A stretch of DNA of 64,000 nt from positions 9,116,501 through 9,180,500 of the forward strand of contig OY992840.1 of assembly GCA_963921425.1 (NCBI GenBank), written 5' to 3'. Positions 1 to 11,600 of this stretch are shown one piece after another. The notes under the pieces were generated by a model that saw nothing but the letters and a program-made list of their open reading frames with translations, had not been told where the DNA came from and did not search any database. Numbering within the stretch: the stretch's first letter is position 1; each line of letters begins with the position of its first letter. This DNA is from Dryas octopetala (Eukaryota; Streptophyta; Magnoliopsida; Rosales; Rosaceae). Position numbers and translations under genes: made by a program.

Positions 1-18
1 CTCCTTACCCTTGTGCAG

Positions 19-775
19 GCATATTTAGCATATGGAATTCCCCACAGCTCTCTGAGAAGGTTGGCTTTGTTCCACAAGGTAGTTTACTTCTTTTATAGTA
101 CAAGGGATTTTGCTGACAGCTTAAGAAAACCTGTGTATCTCATTACAAATGCATACTTTCTCTTGAAGTCTTTATTTCTGGTTTTTCTGAAAGATGATTT
201 AATGATATACTCATTGGTTCGTCTCATTTTAAAATCAAAATGTAAATATTTCTTGTCTCAGTTGCATTTAATTGTCCTTTCCTTCTTTTATATTGAAGTC
301 CATTTCTCTTGCCTTTCAAGACATGGACTAGAAGATCCCCATTAAAGACAAGATCAGAATAGTATATACCATTTAATTTTTCATTGTCAATGTTTGAGAA
401 GTCATCAAAATATATGGGTTTCAGGTTGAAAATAAAGGTTAATCTAAAATAATTGGAATAAAGGTAAAGACCTAACTCTTTGGTTCTTGTGTTCTGAATT
501 TAGAAAGAAAAATTTAGATGATGGGCTTCTTGCTATAGTGCAGGCTGCTTACAACATTGGGGGCCATGTCATCAGCGCAAATGCCATAGAGCAATCCATA
601 TTTTGCTTCCAAACACCCCGAATTGGACGAGTACTCACCATACTCTTATCTAAGAATGCCAATGGAATGCATCCTTTGAATTGTTTTCTTTATACATATT
701 TGAAATGGTGTAGCAAGTCATTTGCGCTCATTCTTATGATTGACAACTTTAATAGTGCACTTTTCTTCTTCTTCT

Positions 776-806
<31 letters not shown>

Positions 807-1744
807 ACATGAATATGAAATACCATGTTTTTACATACTCATTTAATCCACTTTTGTGTTTACAGTGGCTTGAAACCCTCCTTTCAACTGCCTTGAGGAA
901 AAAATTTGGTGAAGACAGACAACTTCGCAATTCAAAATTGGGTCTTCCAGTTTCTGAGCCCCTTGTTTGCTTTGGTCTTTGTAGTGGAGCTTTTTCTGAT
1001 CCTGCGGTAACCTCCTTAGTGCTGTTGCTCCTGTTTTCACATGATAATGCAGATTGGGTTTAATTTCCAAAGATTGTTAGATTCTTATATAGTTATTTTT
1101 AGTCTTTCCCCTATTGGTACACAGGTGCATTGGTTAATCATAGTCTTTTGGTGCATGATTTTCCCTTGAAGTCTGTTTTAATTTCTCACTTATCTTTTTT
1201 ACCTTTATTTCTTCATTTAAAGCATCTGGTACTGCTACTTCAAACTAGTCAAATAGAATTACTTTATTTTTTTGTCATGAGCATATGGTAGTAACTTTTA
1301 CTACTCATTGTTTTCATTGTAAATCATTCTTTTAAACTCACTCTGATCATATATACACTGCTACCAATATATTGCTAACAGCTGATTAAGAGCTTGCTTG
1401 TTAATCACTTGTAGCTAAAAGTCTACACAGCCTCAAATGTTAGAGATGAACTTGAAGAGGCAAAGAAAGAGTTTCTTAAAGCAAATGTAGTGGTAAAGAA
1501 GTCAAGGAAAGTTTTTCTACCAAAGATGCTTGAAAGATTTGCAAGGGAAGCTTCTTTTGGCTCTGATGATCTTCTCAAATGGGTCATTGAGAATGTTGAT
1601 AAGAAGCTTCATGATTCTATACAAAAATGCTTTGATCGTAAATCCAGCAAGAAGGCATCTCAGATCATAGAGTGGTTGCCTTACAATTCAAGGTTCCGGT
1701 ACGTGTTCCCGAAGGATCTATCAGAAAAGCCATGGTGGTTGTGA
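19..1744 (+). CDS. DUF547 protein, C-terminal exons (gene starts before the window)
   Basis: This is the 3' part of a plant DUF547 gene; the 5' exons lie outside the window. Four exons join in one frame: 19-78, 544-630, 866-1006 and 1415-1744, each with AG/GT borders, ending in TGA at 1742-1744. The joined peptide reads AYLAYGIPHSSLRRLALFHK, then AAYNIGGHVISANAIEQSIF, later LGLPVSEPLVCFGLCSGAFS, and ends LPYNSRFRYVFPKDLSEKPW. These are hallmark blocks of the DUF547 domain, including the conserved LPY.SRFRYVF near the end. Many family members carry an N-terminal MIP1-type leucine zipper, which cannot be seen here. The molecular function of the domain is not established. No frameshift or premature stop is seen, so the gene looks intact. 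The exon borders are my reading of splice signals and family similarity. Confidence 0.9.
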
Positions 1745-2261
1745 CTTGTTGGATTCATTCCAAATGCTTGAAGAAAAAATCTGACCATTATTTGGCTTGA
1801 GGAAGCTTAGCTAGCTCATCACACTAGTCAATTCAATACCCTTTGGCCTTTGATTCCTTTCAACCTAGGGTACTTCGAAGTACTCTCTCATTGTGCATCT
1901 GATCTTTCCTTGTTTAGAATACCATTTTGTGGCCCCACAATCCTCTCTCTCATGAGAGCTCTGTATTAACTTGATAGGCTCCACCTAACAAGCTTTAACG
2001 TTTACTTTCTGGCTTGCAACTCTTGTATGATGTGAATTTCACACCTTTTATTTGTACATTGGATATCGTTTTAATGTATAAAATATGACAATGTAAAATG
2101 TAATTGTAATAATGTCCAAATGGTGAAAAAAAAAAATGGTGAGGGTGAGTGGGGATAAGAGTTAGAATTAGGTTAAGTCCGAAGTTCGATTCCTTCTAAA
2201 GTAATAAAAGAAAATGTATCTAATCAATCATTTAGATTAAGAATCTGATAATAAAATAAAG
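1745..2261. other. 3' UTR of the DUF547 gene and short spacer
   Basis: This follows the DUF547 stop codon. It is AT-rich, with several AATAAT-like and TGTAA motifs around 2060-2110 that suit plant polyadenylation. No coding sequence is seen. It ends at the target-site duplication of the element starting at 2271. Confidence 0.5.
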
Positions 2262-2270
2262 TAAACTTTA

Positions 2271-3476
2271 GAGCAAATTACAATTTAGTACCTCAACTTT
2301 ACATGTTGTTTAAACTTAGTACCCCAACTTTGAAAACTTGCAAAAAAGTACCTCAACTTTCATTTTGTGTCAATTTAGTACCCCAACTTTGAAAACTTGC
2401 AAAAAAGTACCTCAACTTTCATTTTGTGTCAATTTAGTACCCCAACTTTGAAAACTTACAAAAAAGTACCTCAACTTTCATTTTGTGTCAAAATAGTATC
2501 TCCGTTAGTTTTTCTGTCAAAGTTGCAGGAGTATTTTCATCTTTTCCTTAAATTTAAAAAATAATATATTTTTTTTGAATAAAAAAATTTCTTAAAATTT
2601 CATAAAATAAAAAAATAAAAAAATTTCCCCAGCCCGCCCCCACCCAACCAAAATTGAGGGGCGGCGCTGGGTAGGGCGGGGAGGCTGGGCAGGGGGGAGG
2701 GAGGTGGGTCGGGGCTGGGTGATAGGGGGAGGTGGGTCGGGCTTGGGTGAGGGGGAGGGGGTGGGTCGGCACTAGGTTGGGGAATGGGGTGTGCGGGGTG
2801 AGGGCGGGCTGGGCTGGGGCTTGGGGGAGGGGGTGCAACGACGGCAGGGGTGGAGGGTGCGACGGCGCTCGGCTTGGGGTGAGGGGGTGCGGGCGGGCTG
2901 GGGAGGGGCTGGTTGGGGAGCTGGCTGGGTAGGGGCGGGCTGGGCTGGGGGGTGCGACAAGGCTGGGGCTTGGGGGAGGGGGTGCAACGGCGGTAGGGGT
3001 GAAGGGTGTGACGGCGCTGTGCTTGGGGTGAGGGGGTGCGGGCGGGCTGGGGAGGGGCTGGCTGGGTAGGGGCGGGCTTGCTGGGTGGGGGAGGAGGAGA
3101 GGAGGGGAGGGGAAGGGCTGAGTGGGCCGGGGATGGGAGGGGGATGGGGGTGGGCAGAGGGGAGGGAGGTGGGTCGCGGCTGGGCGGGGGGAAGGGAATT
3201 TTTTTTTTTTTTTTAAGAAATTTTTTTATTAAAAAAAATTATTATTTTTTAAATTTAAGGAAAGGACGAAAATACCCCTGCAACTTTGACAGAAAAACTA
3301 ACGGAGTTACTATTTTGACACAAAATGAAAGTTGAGATACTTTTTTGTAAGTTTTCAAAGTTGGGGTACTAAATTGACACAAAATGAAAGTTGAGGTACT
3401 TTTTTGCAAGTTTTCAAAGTTGGGGTACTAAATTGAAACAACATGTAAAGTTGAGGTACTAAATTGTAATTTGCTC
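2271..3476. mobile_element. Mutator-like non-autonomous element with G-rich core
   Basis: The ends are inverted copies: left GAGCAAATTACAATTTAGTA, with its reverse complement ending at 3476. The element is flanked by a perfect 9-bp direct repeat TAAACTTTA (2262-2270 and 3477-3485). A 9-bp duplication is the signature of Mutator-like transposition. The left arm holds a 59-bp unit three times (2321-2497, motif GTACCCCAACTTTGAAAACT); the right arm holds about two inverted copies. Between the arms, about 2630-3190 is strongly G-rich on the + strand. No transposase is encoded, so it must have been moved in trans. Open frames inside the core are low-complexity and not genes. Confidence 0.85.
2630..3190. 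repeat. G-rich low-complexity core with a 149-bp internal repeat
   Basis: The + strand has dense runs of three to six G with little C, against an AT-rich background. A block starting GGCTGGGGCTTGGGGGAGGG at 2812 recurs at 2961 (offset 149 bp) and stays similar for about 100 bp. The run density is compatible with G-quadruplex formation; that is inference. The region lies wholly inside the Mutator-like element. Confidence 0.8.
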
Positions 3477-4003
3477 TAAACTTTAAGGTAAGAAAATAAT
3501 TTTTCGATTATTATCTGTTTTTTTTATTGGAACAGTGCTTTGTGTTATATTCTATGCATTATTTTAAGGATCCTTTTTTTAACAATTGGCTAATAAAGGG
3601 AAATTTACTTTTTTAATTACACCAAAAAAAGGGCAAATTAACTTCTTCTCTTTTTTTTTTTCTGAAAGAAACCTACAAAGCAAACCCTTTAATTTGTTCA
3701 TTTTTTGAGATAATGTGAGTTCCATGTCTGCATGCATATGATAAATATTCATGTAATTTTCTCTATTAAAACATGCAAGTGTAAACAAGATGTGACTATT
3801 AAAACTGGATTTGGATCCTCTATTGATCTTCTTCTTTTCAGTGTTTTGAAAATCCCAAAGTTTCTCTTCAACTTCAATTTCAAACAATAAGCATCAATTA
3901 AATAGCAACCTTATGATTCAAATGTTAAGTTTCAATCAACAATATAGCTCTATGATATGTTTTAACAGTCACAGAGTTATATGCAGTTAGTTATGTTTTT
4001 CAC

Positions 4004-4195
4004 TTGGCTTTAGAGTTGGAATTGCAGGATATCGTACTCAAGACTAATGCAAAGGAAATGGTTGCAGCAATCCATGAGTCGGACACGCCCTTGGCGTTGG
4101 AAAGATATATAGAAGAAAATAACTGCAACCATATTAGCAAAGGAAATGGTTGGAAAAAAAAAAAAAACAAAAAAACAAAAACAAAAAGAGAATAG
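4004..4195 (+). pseudogene. Possible RNase H-like retroelement remnant
   Basis: A short open stretch reads LELQDIVLKTNAKEMVAAIH, then a weakly matching tail that runs into poly-A. The pattern of a hydrophobic strand, then a T/D-A-K-position and a following helix resembles the RNase H-like domain (RVT_3 type) found as fragments of non-LTR retroelements in plants. No reverse transcriptase, start context or flanking domains are present, and the acidic catalytic position is Asn here. It is most likely a dead fragment; chance similarity is possible. Confidence 0.35.
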
Positions 4196-4534
4196 AACTT
4201 AGAAACAAAATTTAAGAAAACAACTAAACAAGTTCACCCTACCATCAACTTGTTGATCCCAACGAAATGTCAATATGGTTTTTCTTGTTTTTTTTTTTTT
4301 TTTTTTTTTTCCATTCAAGCAAAAAGCATTAGAAATCCAATTACCTTTCGTATTTTAGATTACAGACAAAATTTAAGGTGGGGATTTAAATTCAAGACAT
4401 TCTTCAATAAAGTGAAAGAAAAATATTACTAAACTCATATTTTGTATATTCTTTTTGTGAAACATATTTGGCATTTATTTTAAAAACAACATTTTAGACT
4501 TGAATCAAACTAGACTATGCTAAAATTATCAAGC

Positions 4535-5055
4535 TTAATAGCTATTTTGCCCCTTTGATTATGACTTGTGTGCTAAAGTACTTCCAAAATTAAGAATTTG
4601 GTAAATTAACTTATCAAACTTTGAAAAATAGATCAATGTCAAACAATTTTTTAGAGTTTCATCTAAATTTCTGGCCAAAAGATGTCATGACCCTTCTCGT
4701 GAGGACAAATTAAATCATTCATTCGGCACATACCCAAAGCCTTACATGGGTCCATACACGATTTGACATTAGCAAGAGTTGTCCTTTTTTTTGGAAATCT
4801 GAGGCACGATAATGAACAAAATTTTGTCTAATTAAAGTTGAATTAAGAGTGAATTGAGACAAACCTATAAGATTCATGTAAAACTTTTAAACATGAATTG
4901 TTCATTTTACCGCAAAAGGCACCTGACATTTTTTCCACAAAAATTTGGATGAAACCCACGGACAAACCCACATTAACCTATTTTTCAATATTTGATATCT
5001 TAATTTACTAAATTCTTAATTTCAAAGGGGAATTTGACGAACAAATTATAGTTGA
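4535..5055. mobile_element. Foldback/MITE-like inverted repeat
   Basis: About 130 bp at the left (for example AATTAAGAATTTGGTAAATT near 4590) recurs inverted at the right (AATTTACTAAATTCTTAATT near 5000), with further matching blocks on both sides such as the Tttcatc-aaattt segments. This gives a long imperfect hairpin with a non-matching centre, typical of a decayed miniature transposon. The outer ends and target duplication are not clear, so the borders are approximate. Confidence 0.55.
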
Positions 5056-5299
5056 GACTCGAGACTTGAGAGGGAAAAGAGGTATTAAGCCAAATTCTCC
5101 ATATCATCCATGTGGGTCCACAAGTAATCCATATAGCACATATAGATAAAGTACTATGGACTTAACTACTTAAGTAAGTACTACAATACAAAATATATAG
5201 GTGGAACCGTGGAAGACGGTAATTATCACATGCATAGCCTTTTCGCCCCTTTCCTATGTACGAGAGTCATCACCTACTCTCACACAATCAACCGTCTCT

Positions 5300-5525
5300 A
5301 GACACGTGTCACTCTCTTTTGCATTCCTCAAAATCTACTCACCCATATGTTACAAACCTTCTCTCAAAGTCCCATCCTCACCGTTCGATCAGGATATCAC
5401 TCAAAGTCCTGTCCTCAAATCTACGGTGCATGAGCTGCCTGTAACCAAAAATACCATGGCCGCGGGTAGTCTTCGTCAAACCGTATGTACTTTTGTCTAA
5501 CGACTCATAGAAAGCCACGTGTCCG
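5300..5525 (+). promoter_or_regulatory. Two G-boxes upstream of the Agenet gene
   Basis: Two perfect CACGTG cores are seen, at 5303-5308 (in ACACGTGTCA) and 5516-5521 (in CCACGTGTCC). Both have the ACGTGTC context of G-box/ABRE sites bound by plant bZIP and bHLH factors. They sit about 100-350 bp before the likely 5' UTR. Their use in vivo is inference. Confidence 0.5.
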
Positions 5526-5639
5526 TCCCATCCTGTTTGTACCCGTCGGATCTTGGCCCATTTTCGAAATGCCCCACGTTTTTATATTTTCCATTTTGAT
5601 TTTGATTTTTTCAACTTCGATTACCATCACACATTTTCT

Positions 5640-6045
5640 CTCTCTGAAAAACGAGGAGTTCGAGCGCAGAGAAAACAGCAAACAAAAAAAAAAAAAAGCC
5701 CTGAGTATCAGACACACTCTCTCGCTTTTTCACTCTCTTCGCCTGTAGCGCCGTCGATTTCGCCGGAACCCTAATTCGATCCGCCGGAAACTCGATTACT
5801 CCGGTAAGAATTTAATACCCGCAGCGCCTTTTCGTTTTCGTTGGTTAGGGTTTTCAATCTTCTTCGTCGATGTGTAGCAATTAATTAGGTGAGGGGTGAC
5901 TGTGAGGGAGAGAGAGAGAGAGATTGACGCTTAGGGTTTGGCTTGCAGATGACCGTACGATTGGGGAGCAGCTGAGTGGTCTAACGGGCTGGATTTCGTC
6001 ACCGGATGGAGGGAGGTAGCGTCTCTAGACTTCTTACTTCTTCTG
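5640..6045 (+). other. Likely 5' UTR exons of the Agenet gene, with upstream ATGs
   Basis: A GA/CT-rich leader is followed by a good donor after 5803 (CCG/GTAAGA). A second non-coding exon is likely at 5949-6045 (CTTGCAG/ATGACC ... TTCTG/GTACTG). This exon carries two ATGs. The first, at 5949, opens a 9-codon frame that ends in TGA. The second, at 6006, stays open to the donor and, if joined to the next exon at 8591, reads past the main ATG in another frame to a TAG near 8644. The transcription start is not known. Confidence 0.5.
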
Positions 6046-8017
6046 GTACTGTTCATTTCCTCTATTTGGTTCTGCAAACTGTTAGGGTTTCTGTGTAAAA
6101 TTAGGCCAAAGTTGTTCCTTGCTTTGCTTAGAAATGGTGAGTTTTAATTCAAAATTTGTGCTTTTTCCCCTTTTTGTACTTTGAGCTAATTAGAAATGCT
6201 GAAGCTTTATTCTTTAAATTAATGATAATAGCGTATTATTAAGTATATGTATTTGTTTCTGGTGGTGATGATGTTCTGTGTAATTTGATAGTTACGTATA
6301 GTTCTCAAGGGCATAATAAGTATAATGAAAAACATCCGAACATCTAGTTGCAAGTTTAGGACCCTTTTCCTCATTTGCAATTATTTGAGTTGCAGGATTA
6401 CAAAAGCCGGTCATTCTTTCTAATCAATAGCTGCTGGATACACGGACACTTAATCTTGAATGTAGTTTTAGTTTTCTGCTATGTTACCTTTACTTAGTAT
6501 GCTGTCTGATGTGCTTTAGAATCTTGGGAAAAGAAGTGCGAGAAATTTTGAAACTTATAGCATTTCTTGAGGTCAGTGAGTATGCATTTAGTTGTCACTG
6601 TTGTTGTTTTATAGCTTGGGATTCTTTCTAAACTTTTCATCATTCTTATTAGAATTAATTTTTTCATGATATCTTTGAGTTTACAATTGACAATCATTCC
6701 TGAAATGGAAATAGCATGTTAACATTTAGTCTTCTACAAGGGAACATTGTTTGGGCTTTTATGGAAGTAGTGATAGAAGAATTTCTTAAAAATATACTTT
6801 CAACTATCTGGTTAAGCGGAACTTTCATTTGGTTTTCCAATGGATAAACCAACCATAGTTTCTTAACATATTTAAAACTATTATAAAATTTTCTTGGATA
6901 TTTAAGGATTAATTTTTTTTGTAAATGACATCGTCATCAATCCTTGACCTAAATATATGAAGAGGCAAGGCAACCCCTTCATATATAGGCAAGCCTTGAA
7001 TTCAATAGATTGGCCTTCATTTAATGTTGGGCACCTTTGTTGTGGGAAAGATGCCGAAATGTATAAATATATGCCATCATTTTTTGTTGACATCTCACAC
7101 CATGTTTGAAATGATTAAGGTATTTGTTTGTTTTGCATGGCCATTTTTATGTGATCCTTTCATCTTCAATACACTCAGTCTGGTTATAGCTCACAAAATC
7201 ATGTGCATGTCATTTTTTTTTTTGGGGACATGTTGAAGTTCAGCATTTAAGTGTTGCATTAACTTGGCTGTATTTTGTTATCTTTGCCAAGTTAGTGGCA
7301 TGGGATAGTGTTGGGAAACTGCCTGACTGATGTTAAGAGAAATTGTGAGTTTGAGCAAATTGGTGAGAAAGAGTTACTAGGCTCTATGGATGGCCTGGGC
7401 CGTGGGGATTAATCACCCGTTATATGGGAAAACCTGTAGGAGATTAGGGTTTTATTTTTTTCCCCTTAGTGATTTCTTTTTCACAATTTTAGTTGTTATA
7501 ATGCTGTTGTTTAAAAATAATTTCATGGGTTCTGTTACTTAGGGTCTTACTAGGGAGATGCTAATGGAAACATGGTTTGATCGTGTCTAAATTGAATTTA
7601 GAGGAAAAAGTAAGAAGGGGATGGGAGAAAAAGAATTAGAAAAAGAAAGAGCACTCGAATCCCAAACACTGAGACAGAGTGTCAAGCTGTAAATTCCTAT
7701 TTGGTTGCTAATCCGATGAGAAGAATTACAACCCTGGAGGCTTGAGAAAGCTTCAATTCCATCTCACGGCTTGCCTAACCTTCCTCTTGGGTTTTTTTTT
7801 TTTTAAAAATAATATAGGAAACATGATATTTTATTGAAAATGAAATACAAAAGGAGATAGATAGGCAGTCAGGAAGCTAATTATAAGAAAACTGAAAATC
7901 CAGCAGAACTCCTGCCCAATCTATAAGAATAACTCTAATAGAATGTCCCTAAAATGTTTAGACACTGCCTCCCAAAGAGAGGCAAGAAATCTAATTTTAT
8001 CCTAAATAGAAGACATC

Positions 8018-8290
8018 TTCTCTGCCCTATCTTTAAAAATCCTTTTGTTCTTCTCCAACGACACAGTCCAAATAGAAGCCATCACTTCACAAAGCCAATG
8101 ACCCTTTTGTTTGCCCCCACTCTGAAAAACACCTCTCTTGACAAGGAGTAACAGTTCTCTGTCCTATCGTTAAAAATCCTTTTGTTCTTCTCCAATGACA
8201 CAGTCCAAATAGAAGCCATCACTTCACAAGCCAATGACCCTTTTGTTTGCCCCCACTCTGAAAAACACCTCTCTTGACAAGGAGTAACAG
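8018..8290. repeat. Tandem duplication in the long first intron of the Agenet gene
   Basis: Two adjacent copies of a 136-137 bp unit (8018-8154 and 8155-8290) differ by a few substitutions and one single-base indel. Both contain CCTTTTGTTCTTCTCCAA and end GACAAGGAGTAACAG. The unit is not recognised. It lies in an intron that otherwise (6046-8590) shows no coding sequence. Confidence 0.85.
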
Positions 8291-8600
8291 TGTCTTAGAA
8301 CAACCTTTCTCCTGTTCATTTCTCAGGTTTCAAGTTGTAGGCATATATGATATTTTTGTTTGGCAATTGTTAATATTTCTTAAGAATGTGTGCCAAGCTA
8401 TTTCAGTATTTTGTGATTGTTCTGCAAGCTGTTGGTTGTAAAGCTCGTAGATTTGGTCCACTAATTTCTACTTGTATTCTTGCACATATATTTTTGGCTC
8501 TCGTTATAGCATCTATTTTGGAAATTGGGACCATGATTTGTTTTGTATGTATACTCTTCTCTGATTGTTTTTTTTTTTTTTTTTGGGTAGGGATACACCC

Positions 8601-11600
8601 ATGGATTATGATGACAATGATTTTCAAAGCCAGAATCTTCATTTAGCCGGTGAAGGGAGCACTAATTATCCTCCAGTTTTACGGCCATATGCTCTTCCCA
8701 AATTTGATTTTGATGACACCCTTCAGGGGCATTTGAGGTTTGATAGTTTGGTTGAAACTGAGGTTTTTCTTGGCATTGAGAGTAACGAAGCTAACCACTG
8801 GATTGAGGATTTCTCTCGTGGGAGTAGTGGAATAGAGTTCACTTCAAGTGCGGCAGAGTCTTGCTCTATATCAAGGCGCAACAATGTTTGGTCTGAGGCC
8901 ACTTCCTCAGAATCCGTTGAAATGCTATTAAAATCTGTTGGGCAGGAAGAAATTATTCCCGCTCAGACTATCTTTGGGGAATCAGATGCCTGTAAGGAAC
9001 TGCGTGTCTTAACAAAGCAGATGGAACCTAATTTGAAACACGATGATAACATTCTTTCTAAAATTGGGGATGTTACAGATCTACAGTCTACATTACTGCC
9101 AGGTGAGATTCCTGAAAATCTTTCTGGATTAGAGTATGTAGGAGTAGATCAGACTCGAGTTGAGGATGCTTCAAAAACTCAGGAAGTTAATTTATCAGTT
9201 GATGGAAATTCAAGCTACCTGGATCCAAATTCTGTCAGTGGAAAAGACAGCCTGCGTGTAAGTAAAGGGAGTCTGTTTACTGATGGGAAATGCAAAGATG
9301 TAAATCAGATGGAATTTGATAATTTGGTGGATGAACCTCAAGGTGAAAAAATGCAAGAAGATTCTTCTGCTTCAGTGATGCGAGCTGATAATATGATGGC
9401 CGATATGCAAAATAATATTATAAGCAGTGATGAGTTGAATAATAAAGATTTCCAACATAATATGAAGGATACCAGTGAAGAGAATCCAGATGGTCATGTG
9501 ATAAGCACAGATGCTCAACGCACGAATGAAAAAGCAGTTGAAGAGGCCACCTGTCATTTGGAAACCCCTCATTGTTCAGCCTCTGAGGTGGATTCTGTGG
9601 AAGAAATAATTGCAAATGAAGATAGTGCCATTAATGTGCAGGAACCGTCAGATGTGATACTGCAAGGGGATTCTAACTTACATGCATTGGGCAGAAGCAA
9701 TGACATGGAATGTCCCAGAGTTCTTGCTGAGACCAACAAATGCGAAGATGCGATCTTGTTTAAAGGCACGGATACTGGTGGTGGTCAATCTAAATCAAAC
9801 ACACATGACTTGTCACCAATGGTGTACAAAAGCGATTCTAGGTATGCAGTTGAGCCTAGCAACAGCAATGCTGGAATTTCTTCCAGTCTAGAACCTATAC
9901 TAAAAGGGGATTCTGACTTGCATACAGTGGACAGATGCAGTGACAGGGAATGTCCTGGAGTTCCTGCTGAGACCAACAAATGTGAAGATATGGTCTTGTT
10001 AGACACAGATACTGGTGACAAATCTAAATTGAACACACATGAGTTATCACCAGTGGCCTACACAAGTGATACTGGGTATGCAGTTGAGATCAGCAACAGC
10101 CATGCTGGAATTTCTTCCAGTCTAGATCCTATTCTTGAAGGTGATTCTGACATACATACAGTGGACAGATGCAGTGACAGGGAATGTCTTGGAGATGCTG
10201 ATGATACCAACAAATGTGAAGATATGGTCTTGTTAGACACAGATACTGGCGGTGATCAATCTAAATTGAGGACACATGAGTTATCACCAACGGCCCACGT
10301 AAGCAATACTAGGTATGCAGTTGAGATCTGCAACAGCAATGCTGGAATTTCTTCCAGTGTAGTTCCTACACTGAAGGTGGATTCTGAACTGAGCAACACC
10401 AAGGAGGATGCATTAGAAAGTGGTTTCCAACCAGATAGTGAGATTTTGGTCAGAAAGTCTGAGGCTTCTTTGTCAGTCAGTTTGGACAATGAGGTATTTA
10501 ATGGTGAAAGTGATGAAAATAGGGAGGTTCATTCAAATTTGACTGCAACATGTTCTTCAGCTGGAATGCTTAGTCAACCACATGTGACTGGAGCTTCTGA
10601 AAGTCCTCATGATGCTAGTGGATTTTCTGGAGAGAGTTTAAATGCTGACAGCCATGTGTCCCTTTCTATCCTGGGGGAGTCTACACAAATATGTGATGAA
10701 AATAAAGTTTACAGAGAAGCTAATGTTCGTGATTGTAATCATGATCTTTCTAACAGTGAAAAGGATAGTACTGAATTGCTCAATGATTCTAATACTATGG
10801 ATATTGGTGGATCTGTTGGTAAGGGCGTTGGGCCCTCATCATTTTGTGAAGGTGGCACAGAAGAAGAGTTGTGTGTTCCAGGATTAAAACACGATGCTGC
10901 TGTCAATGAATCAGGTAGGCTTTGAGAATTTGGATGGACAGAAGCGTTAACTCTATTGAATGCACTAACTTGGACTCTCTCTTGCAGTGGTTGGTGTTTC
11001 CTTGGAAAATCCTCATCTGGCTTCTTGTGCCACAATGGATGCTGTTCCCTTGTCTTCTGAGAGGGATGGTTCCTCATCACTTTGTGAAGGAAGCACAGAA
11101 AAAGAGTTGGTTGATCAAGAATTAAAACATGATGCTGCTGGAAATGAATCAGGTATGTCATGAACTTAAGGTTTGGGATGGACGGAAATGTCAAATATAT
11201 CAACTTGGACTCTCTTTCTTGCAGCGGCTGGTATGCTGCTGTTAAATCTATTGAATGTACTAACTTGGACTCTCTTTCTTGCAGTGTCCAGTCTTCCCTT
11301 GGAAAATCCTAATCTGGCTTCTTTTGCTACAATGGATGTTGTTCCCTTGTCTGCTGGGCGTGGTGTAACCACAAATGTTGTTACTGGCTCAGAGCTTCAA
11401 GCAGCACCTTCTCCTGTTGTGGGATCACAGTGGGACAAGAAAGAGAAAACGGCATCTAAAATATCTGAACATGGAATTATTTCGGGTAAAGTGTCATCTC
11501 CTTTGGTAGAAACTGGACCAGGCCCTGTTTCTGGACCTGAAAAAGGTGCTTCGTGTGATACTGCTGGACAGTTGTTATGCAAGACTGTTGATCAGTCTCT

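Larger units (their letters stand above)
3486..5290. other. Intergenic, AT-rich
   Basis: No intact gene is seen. It contains a short RNase H-like coding remnant (about 4004-4195), poly-A/T tracts and an inverted-repeat element (about 4535-5055). The rest, between the Mutator-like element and the Agenet gene promoter, shows nothing recognisable. Confidence 0.6.

Noticed and set aside
2170..2200. AAGTTCGATTCC, like the T-loop of a tRNA
   Set aside because: No matching D-arm, anticodon arm or acceptor stem around it.
2732..3335. Gly/Arg/Trp-rich open frames on + and Pro-rich frames on -
   Set aside because: They are translations of the G-rich core of the Mutator-like element; composition, overlapping frames and lack of any domain show they are not genes.
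10739..11203. 154-codon minus-strand open frame
   Set aside because: It is antisense to exons and introns of the Agenet gene, with no recognisable features.
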